A stretch of 64,000 bases of DNA from Sphingobium sp. (GCA_017744605.1 JAGIAZ010000013.1:1-64000), one strand, 5' to 3'. Positions 36,715-45,341 are shown, numbered from the stretch's first letter. Numbers and translations are program-made. The notes: generated from the sequence alone by a model not told the origin.

Positions 36715-36870
36715 CTTGAGCCAGGGAATAACTGCTCCCGGCGCAGGCCGGGGTCCAGTCTCGACGCGAAGCGTCGAATGGCTGTTATCGCACACGCATC
36801 CCCATTTTCGGTCTGGGCTTTCGGTCTGAGCCCTGGCCCGCACCGGAACGGCAGCCTGTTCGAATGGGCA
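36715..36870. repeat. family A palindromic repeat, partial copy (A3)
   Basis: It holds CCCGGCGCAGGCCGGGGTCC and CGACGCGAAGCGTCGAATG, with a decayed right arm (GAGCCCTGGCCCGCACCGG and CAGCCTGTTCGAATGGG). It follows prsR. Confidence 0.75.
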
Positions 36871-36894
36871 AAACTCCGATCCGGCAAGCTTGAA

Positions 36895-37006
36895 TCGTCA
36901 TTGCGAGCGACGAAGTCGCGTGGCAATCCAGATCGATCTTGCTCGCTCCTGGATTGCTTCGCCCAGCTTATGCCGGGCTCGCAATGACGAGCGGTTCAAC
37001 ATCGAT
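36895..37006. repeat. REP-like element, copy 2, inverted relative to copy 1
   Basis: It contains CGTCATTGCGAGCGACGAAG, GTGGCAATCC, GGATTGCTTCGCCCAGC, GCCGGGCTCGCAATGACGAG and ends near CATCGATG. The end and core match the element at 4064-4175 read on the other strand. The region 36677-37128 between prsR and the HerA-like gene holds this element and A3 only. Confidence 0.78.
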
Positions 37007-37128
37007 GGATCAGCCTCTCATCGCCGATCAAGTCCAGGGTGGCGTCATATTCATTTCACTCCCTCATTTTCTTCGGTCGTCTGTCGCGCGTGCCTTGCCA
37101 CACCCCCCATCCTGGCTATGGAACGCTC

Positions 37129-38625
37129 GTGACCTCCTCGATCGTGATCGGGACCGATTCCTCAGGCGGATCGGTTGCCATGGACATGGAAGAATTGCTG
37201 GCCACGCGATTGCTCGTCCAGGGCAATAGCGGGTCCGGCAAGTCGCATCTTCTGCGCCGGATGCTCGAGGAAAGCGCGGCGATGGTCCAGCAGGTGGTGA
37301 TCGACCCCGAGGGCGATTTCGTGACGCTGGCCGAGCCCTTCGGCCACATCGTCATCGACGGCGCGGAGCATGACAAACGGCAGATCGAGCAGTTGGCGGC
37401 CAAAGTGCGCACGCGCCGGGCATCGGTGGTGCTCGCGCTCGACGGACTGGAGCTGGAGGCGCAGATGCGATGTGCGGCGCAGTTCCTCGCCGGGCTGTTC
37501 GATGCGCCGCGCGAGCACTGGTATCCTGCCTTGGTCGTCGTGGACGAGGCGCAGATGTTTGCGCCCGCTGCGGCCGGCGATGTGACCGACGAGACGCGGC
37601 GGCTGTCGCTTGCCGCCATGACCAACCTGATGTGCCGGGGCCGCAAGCGCGGTCTGGCCGGGGTGATCGCGACCCAGCGGTTGGCGAAGCTCGCCAAGAA
37701 TGTCGCGGCCGAAGCGTCCAATTTCCTCATGGGCCGCACCTTCCTCGACATCGACATGGCGCGCGCCGCCGATTTGCTCGGCATGGAGCGCCGCCAGGCG
37801 GAGCAGATCAGGGATCTGGAACGTGGGCGCTTCCTGGCGCTTGGTCCGGCCGTGTCCCGGCGCCCGGTGTCGGTGAAGATCGGCGCTGTCCGCACCGGGG
37901 CGCGGACGGTGTCGCATGGCCTGATCCCGTTGCCCGATGCCGCGCCGCTCGACATGGAAGCGCTGCTGGTCACGGACGAGATGGACGAGCAGCCCAGCCT
38001 GCTCCTCGCGCCCGGCGCGCCTGTCAGCCTCGACAGTGCTGCCCGGCTCGACCTGCCGGAGGACGCGCCGCTGGCCCGGCCGGCGAGCGTCCAGGTGCCG
38101 CTGCCCGATGCGGTCGAGGCGCAGCTTGTCGCGCGGCCCGCAGCGGACGATCTGGACGAGATCGTGCAGACGATCCTCGCCGATATGGCGAAGGAAGAGG
38201 ACTGCACCTATCGGCCGGTTCCTGCGCTTTATCAGGATTTCTGCGTGCGGTGCCGCATGCATCGGCTGCTGAAGCCGGCGATGGACATGAATGCCTTCCG
38301 CCGCGCGCTGGCGCGCGCCGTCGTCGGTGCGCCGGAGGCCGCCGACGACCCGCTATGGCTCGCAGCCCTGCATCTCTCGGAGCGCGTACCGGACGATCTG
38401 CTCGCGCCGTTTCTGGCCATGGCCCGCGCCGCGCTCGATGACGCGCCTTGCCCCGACGATGCCGAACTGGCGCGGCTATACGGCACGCGTTCGCCCGGGC
38501 GCATCCGTCGCCTGCTCGAATATCTGGAGAAACTGGCGCTGATCGTCGTGCGCACGGATTTCGGCGGGCGTCGCTCGATCGGCCTGCCTGACTTGGGCGT
38601 CTCGACCCGGCCGGCGGAGGCCTGA
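37129..38625 (+). CDS. HerA-like (DUF87) ATPase
   Basis: The 498-residue protein is a RecA-fold motor of the HerA/FtsK superfamily, where the archaeal members move DNA during end resection. It has Walker A GNSGSGKS (32-39), a DUF87 pattern QVVIDPEGDFVTLAEPFG and Walker B ALVVVDEAQMFAP. GRKRGLAGVIATQRLAKLAKN carries the sensor motif and the basic patch. The C-terminal half is less conserved and has a Cys pair (DFCVRCRMHR) and a wHTH-like ending (RSPGRIRRLLEYLEKLALIVV). No NurA nuclease gene is nearby. The GTG at 37129 starts just before the first conserved strand; other starts are possible. The partner and role are unknown. Confidence 0.82.
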   Translation: MTSSIVIGTDSSGGSVAMDMEELLATRLLVQGNSGSGKSHLLRRMLEESAAMVQQVVIDPEGDFVTLAEPFGHIVIDGAEHDKRQIEQLAAKVRTRRASVVLALDGLELEAQMRCAAQFLAGLFDAPREHWYPALVVVDEAQMFAPAAAGDVTDETRRLSLAAMTNLMCRGRKRGLAGVIATQRLAKLAKNVAAEASNFLMGRTFLDIDMARAADLLGMERRQAEQIRDLERGRFLALGPAVSRRPVSVKIGAVRTGARTVSHGLIPLPDAAPLDMEALLVTDEMDEQPSLLLAPGAPVSLDSAARLDLPEDAPLARPASVQVPLPDAVEAQLVARPAADDLDEIVQTILADMAKEEDCTYRPVPALYQDFCVRCRMHRLLKPAMDMNAFRRALARAVVGAPEAADDPLWLAALHLSERVPDDLLAPFLAMARAALDDAPCPDDAELARLYGTRSPGRIRRLLEYLEKLALIVVRTDFGGRRSIGLPDLGVSTRPAEA

Positions 38626-38644
38626 CCGGGCCGCAGTCTGCCGG

Positions 38645-39397
38645 TTACACGCGCCCGGACCTGCGACCGAAGAGCTTGGCCAGAAAGCCGCCCCGGCTCT
38701 TTCTGGAGACTTCGCGAAGCAATAGGCCGATATGCTCCGGTGTCAGGCCAAGCAGTGCAGCCATTTCGTCGATACTGATATCCGGCCGCTCGCGTCGCAG
38801 GTCCTCCACGGCCCACTGCAATGATCCCGCCAGCGGATCCAAGAATCGCGGCGGATACGAAAATTTGACGCCGGCAGCCATGACTTGCTCATAGCTTTGG
38901 AAATCGTCCGGCCATGCTCCGGCCAAGGCACCTGTGAGTTCGGCCGGGCCAATGCGAACCATGAAGAATTCGTCGTAGATCCGATCATCCTGCGCAACGA
39001 CCCATGCCGTCTCGCATTGGCCGCATTTTGAAATGTAGAGCCACCATTTCTCCGGACCGAACGAGATGACCTCATTGAGCGTCGAAAAGACCTTTTCGTG
39101 ATAATATTGCCCGTCTTCGAGTTCTCTTCCGCCCATCGGGACAGCGCAACGGTCACGCAGTGCCAGGCATTCGCAAGCGCTAGCCCTTGCGAGATGGTCG
39201 CGCAAAGCTTGCTGCACCTGCCACGTCGCGTCACGGTCTTTGAAGTCGCAGGAAACGAGCTGCCAACGAAGATCGGTGCCGAGCAAGTCTTCAAGCTCGG
39301 CGTCCTGATAAAGCCACGCCTCGAATTCGGCTTGTTCGACGTCGCCACGGACGAACGCCCACAGCTTTTTCAAGCGCGCATCCGGCACGTTGCTCAC
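38645..39397 (-). CDS. hypothetical protein with CxxC motif
   Basis: The 250-residue product is not one I can name. Its N-terminus (LKKLWAFVRGDVEQAEFEAW, DAELEDLLGTDLRW) resembles the helical start of several immunity-type families. A middle segment has ACECLALRDRCAVPMGG and then LYISKCGQCETAWVVAQDD, where CGQC could bind zinc or be redox active. The C-terminus has DISIDEMAALLGLTPEHIGLLL, a helix-turn-helix-like stretch. A GTG at 39397 lies 8 bp past the stop of the AIM24 gene on the same strand, so the two are likely cotranscribed. Confidence 0.6.
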   Translation of the reverse strand: MSNVPDARLKKLWAFVRGDVEQAEFEAWLYQDAELEDLLGTDLRWQLVSCDFKDRDATWQVQQALRDHLARASACECLALRDRCAVPMGGRELEDGQYYHEKVFSTLNEVISFGPEKWWLYISKCGQCETAWVVAQDDRIYDEFFMVRIGPAELTGALAGAWPDDFQSYEQVMAAGVKFSYPPRFLDPLAGSLQWAVEDLRRERPDISIDEMAALLGLTPEHIGLLLREVSRKSRGGFLAKLFGRRSGRV

Positions 39398-39405
39398 TGC
39401 TTCGC

Positions 39406-40236
39406 TCAGTCGCCGTCGATCAGATTGCCCAGGCCACCGAGCAGCGATCCCTCGCCCCGGCTCTGGCCACCGCGCGAGCCTGAGGCCGCCAGCATCCTTC
39501 CGGCCAGACGGGCGAACGGCAAGGACTGGATCCACACCGAGCCCGGCCCGCGCAACCGCGCCAGGAACAGGCCTTCGCCGCCGAACAAGGCGCTCTTCAC
39601 GCCGCCGACGGTCATGATGTCATAGTCGATATCGCCGGTCATCGCCGCAAGGCAGCCCGTGTCGACATGCAGCTCCTCGCCGGGCGCGAGCTTCCGTTCG
39701 ACGATGGTGCCGCCCATCTGCACGAACACCCAGCCATCTCCGTCGAGCTTCTGCATGATAAAGCCTTCGCCGCCGAACAGACCGGTCATGATGCGTTTCT
39801 GGAAGGCGATGCCGATCGAGACGCCCTTGGCGGCTGCGAGGAAGGCATCCTTCTGACAGATCAGCGTGCCGCCATATTGGTCGAGCTTGATCGGTAGAAT
39901 CGCGCCGGGAACGGGCGCGGCGAAGGCGACGCGCGCCTTGCCGTTGCCTTGATGGGTGAAGACTGTCGTGAACAGGCTCTCGCCCGTGACCAGCCTTTTG
40001 CCCGCGCCCAGCAGCTTGCCCATGAATCCGCCGTCGCTTCCGCCGGACCCATCGCCGAACACGGTGGTCATGCCGACGCTCGCATCCTTCCAGACCATGG
40101 CGCCGGCCTCGGCGACCGCGCTTTCGCCCGGATCGAGTTCGATCTCCACGAACTGCAGCTCCTGGCCCTTGATCTCGAAATCGATATCGTCGGCAATGCC
40201 GGCGCTGCGCATATGTGACCAGGGGCTGTTGCTCAT
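39406..40236 (-). CDS. TIGR00266/AIM24 family protein
   Basis: The 276-residue protein is a double-psi or beta-helix-like fold of the AIM24/TIGR00266 family. Features are QELQFVEIELDPGESAVAEAGAMVW (in two parts), GMTTVFGDGSGGSDGGFMGKL, GESLFTTVFTHQGNGKARVAF and GGEGFIMQKLDGDGWVFVQMGG. VDTGCLAAMTGDIDYDI ends the series. The three internal repeats are visible. The family has no proven biochemical role in bacteria. It probably forms an operon with the CxxC protein downstream. Confidence 0.86.
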   Translation of the reverse strand: MSNSPWSHMRSAGIADDIDFEIKGQELQFVEIELDPGESAVAEAGAMVWKDASVGMTTVFGDGSGGSDGGFMGKLLGAGKRLVTGESLFTTVFTHQGNGKARVAFAAPVPGAILPIKLDQYGGTLICQKDAFLAAAKGVSIGIAFQKRIMTGLFGGEGFIMQKLDGDGWVFVQMGGTIVERKLAPGEELHVDTGCLAAMTGDIDYDIMTVGGVKSALFGGEGLFLARLRGPGSVWIQSLPFARLAGRMLAASGSRGGQSRGEGSLLGGLGNLIDGD

Positions 40237-40303
40237 CGGGACTGTCCTTTCAGGGGGATTCCATTCAATTCAGGTTGCGATGGCGGCAGACACGCATCCC
40301 TAC

Positions 40304-40365
40304 AAACACCATTCGTCCTGTTCGAGCGAGCCACGCGTCTCGCTCGAACAGGACGAATGGTGTTT
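40304..40365. repeat. family B perfect hairpin (B1)
   Basis: The arms are perfect over 27 bp (AAACACCATTCGTCCTG-TTCGAGCGAG and its complement) around an 8-nt loop, CCACGCGT. It lies between the GntR stop and the AIM24 start on the minus strand and could end the GntR transcript. Confidence 0.85.
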
Positions 40366-40385
40366 TGGAATGGAAAGTCGGTCGC

Positions 40386-40733
40386 TCAGCTGTCGGCGCG
40401 TGCCGCGAGATCATCGAAACTGATCCCGATGCGGTGCATCTGTTCGGCCACTGGCGGCCAGACGCTCGAGAAGAAGCGGTCGCGCTCCATGGTCCTGAGT
40501 TTGCGCGAGGCGCCCGGCGCCACGAACATGCCCACGCCCCGGCGGACCGTGACCAGACCATCGTCCTGAAAGCTCTGATAGGCCTTGGCGACGGTCAGGG
40601 GATTGGCGCCCTGCTGCACGGCGAAGGCGCGGACCGATGGGAGCATGTCGCCATCGCCAAATTGTCCGTCGAGAATGGCTGCGGCAATGATGTCGCGCAG
40701 GCGAAGGTAGACCGGCCGGCTGTCGTCACTCAT
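40386..40733 (-). CDS. short GntR family transcriptional regulator (YtrA-like)
   Basis: The 115-residue protein consists of one GntR winged helix-turn-helix (PVYLRLRDIIAAAILDGQFG, DMLPSVRAFAVQQGANPLTV, YQSFQDDGLVTVRRGVGMFV). A short C-terminal tail follows. The size fits the YtrA subgroup, which lacks a large ligand-binding domain and often regulates adjacent transporter or membrane genes. The nearest genes on the same strand are the AIM24 and CxxC genes, from which a perfect hairpin separates it. Confidence 0.88.
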   Translation of the reverse strand: MSDDSRPVYLRLRDIIAAAILDGQFGDGDMLPSVRAFAVQQGANPLTVAKAYQSFQDDGLVTVRRGVGMFVAPGASRKLRTMERDRFFSSVWPPVAEQMHRIGISFDDLAARADS

Positions 40734-40855
40734 GCTGCATCAGTGGCATAATACAGCCACTCGGTCAAGGACCGGGGGAGGGAAAATGCTTCCGATTGAA
40801 ATCGGCCGGCCGCAAAAGCGCTGCGACCGCCCGATTTTCCACTGTTTGCGAACCT

Positions 40856-41683
40856 TCAGTCGACGTCCACATGCACCTGGAGATAAGTCGCAGGGATGCG
40901 CGTGCGCGCGGGATCGGGGCTGATATTCTGCTCGCAGAACAGGGCTTCCAGCTCCGCATGGAGTTGCTCGGCCCGCCCGTTCTTTGCCGCTGCCTCGAAC
41001 GCGTTCATCGTCGGCCCATAGAAATGCCGGAAGGCATCCAGGAACGATCCGGGCGTACCGTCATGATCGAACATATAGGTCGCGCGCACGCAGTGGATAT
41101 TGGCTTCGTCGATGCCGGCAGCGGCGAACCGCTCGAAGATGTCGGCCTCCACGCCCCAGCGGACCGGGCTGATGAAGCCATCGGGCGGCGGCGGCGAATA
41201 GGCCGCGCTGATCCGCAGGATCTGGGCGACGAGCGTCGGGTCGCCGGGAATCCAGTTGCCCATCACGATCCTGCCGCCCGGGCGGGTGACGCGCACCATC
41301 TCGCGCGCCACATCGAGCGGGCGCGGCGCGAACATGGCGCCGAAGATGGAGACGACGAGATCGAAGCTGTCCGACTCCACCCCCGCGAGATTGCTGGCGT
41401 CACCCTCCTGGAAGCGCAGGTTCGCGAGGCCCTGCGCCCGGGCGCGGGCTTCGCCGGCTGCCACCAGGTTCGCGGCGATGTCGATGCCGAGAACGTCCGC
41501 GCCCCGCTGTGCAGAGGGCAGCGCGGTTGTGCCATCCCCGCAGCCCAGGTCGAGCACGCGGAGGCCCGGCCGGACATCGAGTTCGGCGATCAGGGCATCG
41601 CCGCTGTCCCGCATCGCCGCAGCTATGCGCGTGAAGTCGCCCTTCTCCCAGAGCGCCTTGTTCGGATTGAGTGTCATGGTCAT
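40856..41683 (-). CDS. class I SAM-dependent methyltransferase
   Basis: The 275-residue protein has the seven-stranded methyltransferase fold: motif I VLDLGCGDGTTAL, motif II VLGIDIAANLV, then FQEGDASNLAGVESDSFDLVVSIFGAMF (in parts) and RVTRPGGRIVMGNWIPGDP. The pattern is that of the UbiE/Coq5-related or small-molecule group. The substrate cannot be told. It is divergent from an HxlR regulator, with an inverted repeat between them, and may be its target. Confidence 0.85.
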   Translation of the reverse strand: MTMTLNPNKALWEKGDFTRIAAAMRDSGDALIAELDVRPGLRVLDLGCGDGTTALPSAQRGADVLGIDIAANLVAAGEARARAQGLANLRFQEGDASNLAGVESDSFDLVVSIFGAMFAPRPLDVAREMVRVTRPGGRIVMGNWIPGDPTLVAQILRISAAYSPPPPDGFISPVRWGVEADIFERFAAAGIDEANIHCVRATYMFDHDGTPGSFLDAFRHFYGPTMNAFEAAAKNGRAEQLHAELEALFCEQNISPDPARTRIPATYLQVHVDVD

Positions 41684-41744
41684 GTTCAGCCCCTCGGCGT
41701 GTTTGACGATGGCGGACTGTTAGCAGCGATCGGCGATACCCATC

Positions 41745-41763
41745 CAGTTCAGCAAATGAACTG
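41745..41763. promoter_or_regulatory. inverted repeat, possible HxlR operator
   Basis: CAGTTCA-GCAAA-TGAACTG has perfect 7-bp arms and a 5-bp spacer. It lies in the 150-bp gap between the divergent methyltransferase and HxlR genes, a usual place for an autoregulatory operator. Confidence 0.5.
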
Positions 41764-41833
41764 CCCAGTATAGATTCTGAACTAGCGGGGCGTGGGGCAG
41801 GAGCGTTATCGTCGCGCGGAAGGGGAAAGAGAC

Positions 41834-42538
41834 ATGACCCAGCCCAGCTATCGGCAATTCTGCCCCACGGCGATGGCCGCGGAAATCCTGTGCACCCGCT
41901 GGACGATCCTGCTCCTGCGCGAATTGCTCGACGGCACGTCGCGTTTCAACGACCTGCGCCGAGGCGTCCCGCGCATGTCGCCTGCGCTCCTGTCGCGGCG
42001 GCTCAAGGAACTGGAAGAAGCGGGCGTGGTCGTGCGCCGCCGCGCGCAGGGCAGCAGCGACATCTTCGAATATTGCCTGACCGAAGCTGGCCGGGAGTTG
42101 GAGCCCATCGTGACAGCCATGGGCCAATGGGGCCAGCGCTGGATCGAGACCGAGGTGTCATTGCAGCATCTCGATGCGCAATTGCTGATGTGGTCGATGC
42201 GCCGCAATCTCAATACCGACGCGCTGCCGCCCGAGCGGCGCTGCGTCATCCAGTTCCAATATCCCGAGCAGCCGGTGCCGGCCGATCGCCACTGGTGGTT
42301 CATTGCCGAAGCCGATGGCTCGGTGGACCTGTGCGGCATCGATCCCGGCTTCGACGTCGATCTCTACGTCTCGAGCGACCTGCGCACGATGACGGCGGTG
42401 TGGATGGGCTATGAATCGCTGACCACGGCGCTGGCCGACGAGAAAGTCCATCTCATCGGCGACCGCGCCATCGCGTCCTCGATCCGCACCTGGATCGGAT
42501 CGAGCGGCCTTGCCGTCGTCGAGCGGAAAGTCTGCTAA
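41834..42538 (+). CDS. HxlR family transcriptional regulator with C-terminal ligand-like domain
   Basis: The 234-residue protein begins with an HxlR winged helix (AAEILCTRWTILLLRELLDG, RFNDLRRGVPRMSPALLSRR, LKELEEAGVVVRR). An SCP2-like domain (about 125-234) follows with RRCVIQFQYPEQPVPADRHWW, LCGIDPGFDVDLYVSSDL and LTTALADEKVHLIGD. Such fusions are known for HxlR members that probably sense a hydrophobic ligand. GGGGAAAGAGAC precedes the ATG at 41834. The divergent methyltransferase gene and the inverted repeat between them suggest local control. Confidence 0.85.
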   Translation: MTQPSYRQFCPTAMAAEILCTRWTILLLRELLDGTSRFNDLRRGVPRMSPALLSRRLKELEEAGVVVRRRAQGSSDIFEYCLTEAGRELEPIVTAMGQWGQRWIETEVSLQHLDAQLLMWSMRRNLNTDALPPERRCVIQFQYPEQPVPADRHWWFIAEADGSVDLCGIDPGFDVDLYVSSDLRTMTAVWMGYESLTTALADEKVHLIGDRAIASSIRTWIGSSGLAVVERKVC

Positions 42539-42547
42539 GAATTCACA

Positions 42548-42626
42548 AGTGCTCCTGCGAAAGCAGGAGCCCAGGGCGCAATGGGCGGGCCTGGACGCCC
42601 TAGGCTCCTGCTTTCGCAGGAGCACT
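42548..42626. repeat. family D near-perfect hairpin between convergent genes
   Basis: Arms of 31 bp (AGTGCTCCTGCGAAAGCAGG and onward, with its complement) enclose 17 nt. Each arm also contains a smaller hairpin, CTCCTGC-GAAA-GCAGGAG. It lies between the stops of the HxlR and nitroreductase genes and could act as a two-way terminator. Confidence 0.85.
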
Positions 42627-42633
42627 CAGTCTA

Positions 42634-43215
42634 TTAGACGCCGGTCCACACCGACAGGATATCGGACAGCGCCGGCCGCGGCCGCTCTTCCAGCTCGCGC
42701 GACGGCGTGCCGATGAAGATGAAGCCGGCGATGCGTTCATGAGGTCCGCCCAATGCATCGCGCACCTCGTCGTTGAATGCGGGCCAGGTCGTCAGCCAGC
42801 CGCCCACGAAACCCATGGCATGGGCTGCGTGAAGCAGGTTCATGCACACCGCGCCGGCGGACAGCTCCTGTTCCCAGAGCGGGATCTTGCTCTCTTTGGG
42901 CGCAGACATGACCACGATCAGCGCGGGCGCCTGGGTTGCGAACTGGACCTGCGCCTCGATTTCCAGCCGGCCCGCATCCGGCTTCTCGGCGAGATAGGCG
43001 GTGGTGATGATGTCGGCGAGCAGCTGGCGCTTGTCGTCGGGCACGATGATGAAGCGCCAGGGCGCGAGCTTGCCGTGGTCGGGCGTGCGCGCGGCGATGC
43101 TCACCATCTCGGCCAGCTGGTCCATGCTGGGGCCGGGGGCGGCGAGGTCGCGGGGCTTGCCCGAGCGGCGCGAGGCCAGATAGGCGGGGACGGACGAGAG
43201 GTCGTTGAAGCGCAT
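42634..43215 (-). CDS. nitroreductase family protein
   Basis: The 193-residue protein has the FMN-binding nitroreductase fold. It has ASRRSGKPRDLAAPGPS near the start, ARTPDHGKLAPWRFIIVPDD with the Arg/Pro/Trp flavin contacts, AGAVCMNLLHAAHAMGFVGGWLT and FIFIGTPS at the end. The layout fits the YdjA-like small nitroreductases. It would reduce a nitro- or quinone-like compound with NAD(P)H; the substrate is unknown. Confidence 0.9.
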   Translation of the reverse strand: MRFNDLSSVPAYLASRRSGKPRDLAAPGPSMDQLAEMVSIAARTPDHGKLAPWRFIIVPDDKRQLLADIITTAYLAEKPDAGRLEIEAQVQFATQAPALIVVMSAPKESKIPLWEQELSAGAVCMNLLHAAHAMGFVGGWLTTWPAFNDEVRDALGGPHERIAGFIFIGTPSRELEERPRPALSDILSVWTGV

Positions 43216-43344
43216 GTCGGCGCGCTACCGAAAAGCGCTGTCCGCGCCAAGTCCCAAAGCCGCACAACGCCACCTCCCGTGCCCGTCAACAAAGTCCCTT
43301 CACAGCGCCGAGATTCTCTCTAGTCTCGACACATTATTGCGCGC

Positions 43345-43367
43345 GCGCTCCGAGAGCTTCGGAGCGC
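43345..43367. other. hairpin in the leader of the peptide transporter gene
   Basis: GCGCTCCGA and TCGGAGCGC form a 9-bp stem with a 5-nt loop, 25 bp before the ATG at 43393. There is no T tract. It may affect mRNA stability or translation. Confidence 0.4.
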
Positions 43368-43392
43368 AGCTGCTGAGAGGATCATCACATCA

Positions 43393-45189
43393 ATGGCAAA
43401 TCACATGGAAGACGCATCGCTGCAGCCGGGCGCGACGCCTGCTGACGCGGTGCATGGGGGCACCTGGTTCGGCCATCCGCGTCAACTCGCGCGCCTGTTC
43501 ACCACCGAGATGTGGGAGCGCTTCGGCTATTACGGCATGCGGGCGCTGCTCACGCTCTATCTCGCCAATTATTTCCTGTTCTCCGATCGCACGACCAACG
43601 GCCTCTACGGTGGCTTCACGGCCCTGGTGTACCTGACGCCGCTGGTCGGCGGCCTGCTCGCAGATCGCTATCTCGGTTCGAAGCGCTCGGTGAAGTTCGG
43701 CGCGATCGTCATGGCAATCGGCTATCTCACGCTCAGCCTCGGCGCCGCCTTTGGTGAGGAGGCCAAGCCCTTCGCCACGATCGACGGCCAGCGTTACGAC
43801 GTGACGGTCGACAAGGCGAGTGCCGACAAACAGCAATATGTCACGTTAGGCGCCGACAAGCTGGCCATCAAGGGCCAGGAAGACGGCAGCGTCGATCTGG
43901 TCGCTGCCGACGGCACCGTCGCAAAGACCGTCGCCAAGGGCGGTTTCGAGCCGGGCGGCGAGCGCTCGCCCTTCTTCACGCTCGTGCTGATCGCAGGCCT
44001 CTCGATCGTCACCATGGGCAACGGCTTCTTCAAGCCCAACATCTCGACGATGGTCGGCGAACTCTATCCCAAGGGCGACAAGCGTCGCGATGCGGGGTTC
44101 ACCATCTTCTACATGGGCATCAATCTCGGCTCGCTGCTCTCGCAGGCGCTGTGTCCGTTCCTCGCCTCGGCCGTCGGCTGGTGGGCGGGCTTCGGCCTCG
44201 CCGCGGCCGGCATGCTCTTCTCCTGGACGCTCATCCAGTTCGACGGCGGGCGTCTCGGCGGCTATGGCGAGCCGCCGGCCAACGGGCCGGACCGTTCGAT
44301 GATCATCTTCATCTGCGCGCTCGTCGCGGTGCCGGTGATCTATTTCCTCTTCACCAATCTCATGGCCGCGCCCAGGCCGGTCGAGGGCTCAGGCTTTGTC
44401 GGCTATCTTGTCTCGCTGCCGCTGATGGGCAAGCTACTGTTCGGTACTTTCCTGCTCGGCATTCCGACGATCCTGATCTGGTCCTGGAAGGTCGGCAGCA
44501 AGGTCGAGCTGCAGATGATGCTCGCCGCGATGGTCCTGATCGTGTTCAACGTCGTGTTCTGGACCCTGTTCGAGCAGGCCGGTTCGTCGCTGACCCTGTT
44601 CGCGGACCGCAACACCGATCTGTCGATCTTCGGCCTATTCACCATCACGGCGGGACAGACGCAGACCTTCAACGCGCTGTTCATCGTCCTGCTCGCGCCG
44701 TTGATGAGCATATTGTGGACCAGCCTCGCCAGGAAGGGCCTCGAACCGCCGATCCCGATCAAATTCGCCATCGCGCTGGTCGGCGTGGGCCTCGGTTTCC
44801 TGTTCCTGGTCTGGGGCGCGAGCTTCGTCGGACCGGATTTCAAGGTCGGCATCTGGTGGCTTGCGGGTCTCTATTTCATCCACTCGGTCGCCGAGCTCTG
44901 CATCTCGCCCGTCGGCCTGTCGATGATCACCAAGCTCTCCATCGCCCGCATCGTCGGCATGATGATGGGCGTCTGGTTCCTGTCGATCAGCTGCGCGCAA
45001 TATGTCGCGGGCGTGGTCGCTCAGTTCGCCAGCGTCGAGACGGTCGGCGGGCAGGTGACCAACGCCAAGGTCGCGCTCGAAACCTATATCGGCGTGTTCA
45101 CCCAGATCGCGATCTTCGCGATCATCGCCGGGATTGTGCTGTTCCTGCTGTCCTTCCCGCTCAAGCGCTGGATGCACGGCGTTACATGA
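43393..45189 (+). CDS. POT/PTR family peptide MFS transporter
   Basis: This is a proton-coupled di/tripeptide importer of the inner membrane. The 598-residue protein opens with the diagnostic LFTTEMWERFGYYGMRALLTLYL (ExxERFxYYG), used for proton coupling. It has FFKPNISTMVGELYPKGDKRRDAGFTIFYMGINLGSLL in parts (GNGFFKPNISTMVGELYP and DAGFTIFYMGINLGSLL). About 14 hydrophobic helices are visible. A soluble insert of roughly 70 residues lies between about 120 and 190, including DGQRYDVTVDKASADKQQY and LVAADGTVAKTVAKGGFEPG. It appears as an extra domain between helices, seen in some members of this group. GAGAGG precedes the ATG. Confidence 0.93.
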   Translation: MANHMEDASLQPGATPADAVHGGTWFGHPRQLARLFTTEMWERFGYYGMRALLTLYLANYFLFSDRTTNGLYGGFTALVYLTPLVGGLLADRYLGSKRSVKFGAIVMAIGYLTLSLGAAFGEEAKPFATIDGQRYDVTVDKASADKQQYVTLGADKLAIKGQEDGSVDLVAADGTVAKTVAKGGFEPGGERSPFFTLVLIAGLSIVTMGNGFFKPNISTMVGELYPKGDKRRDAGFTIFYMGINLGSLLSQALCPFLASAVGWWAGFGLAAAGMLFSWTLIQFDGGRLGGYGEPPANGPDRSMIIFICALVAVPVIYFLFTNLMAAPRPVEGSGFVGYLVSLPLMGKLLFGTFLLGIPTILIWSWKVGSKVELQMMLAAMVLIVFNVVFWTLFEQAGSSLTLFADRNTDLSIFGLFTITAGQTQTFNALFIVLLAPLMSILWTSLARKGLEPPIPIKFAIALVGVGLGFLFLVWGASFVGPDFKVGIWWLAGLYFIHSVAELCISPVGLSMITKLSIARIVGMMMGVWFLSISCAQYVAGVVAQFASVETVGGQVTNAKVALETYIGVFTQIAIFAIIAGIVLFLLSFPLKRWMHGVT

Positions 45190-45217
45190 CCGGCGGAGCG
45201 TTCTTTCGAACTCCGAA

Positions 45218-45341
45218 CCGTTCGCCCTGAGCTTGTCGAGGGTCGAAGCGAGGCACGTGACTCGCTTCGACTTTTCTTTAAGGAGATGGACGGGGCTTCG
45301 ACATTCAAACGAGTCACGCGCCTCGTTTGAACAGCCCGAAC
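45218..45341. repeat. family B composite repeat (B2)
   Basis: It includes CCGTTCGCCCTGAGCTTGTC, a stem GTCGAAGCGAG-GCACGTGA-CTCGCTTCGAC followed by TTTTCTTT, and a second stem around TTCAAACGAGTC and GCCTCGTTTGAAC. The first stem with its T-rich tail could terminate the transporter transcript. Confidence 0.7.

Noticed and set aside
36677-37128. tRNA or small RNA gene between prsR and the HerA-like gene
   Set aside because: Stem-loops here belong to two repeat elements; no anticodon arm or T-loop (GTTCRANNC) was found in a cloverleaf.
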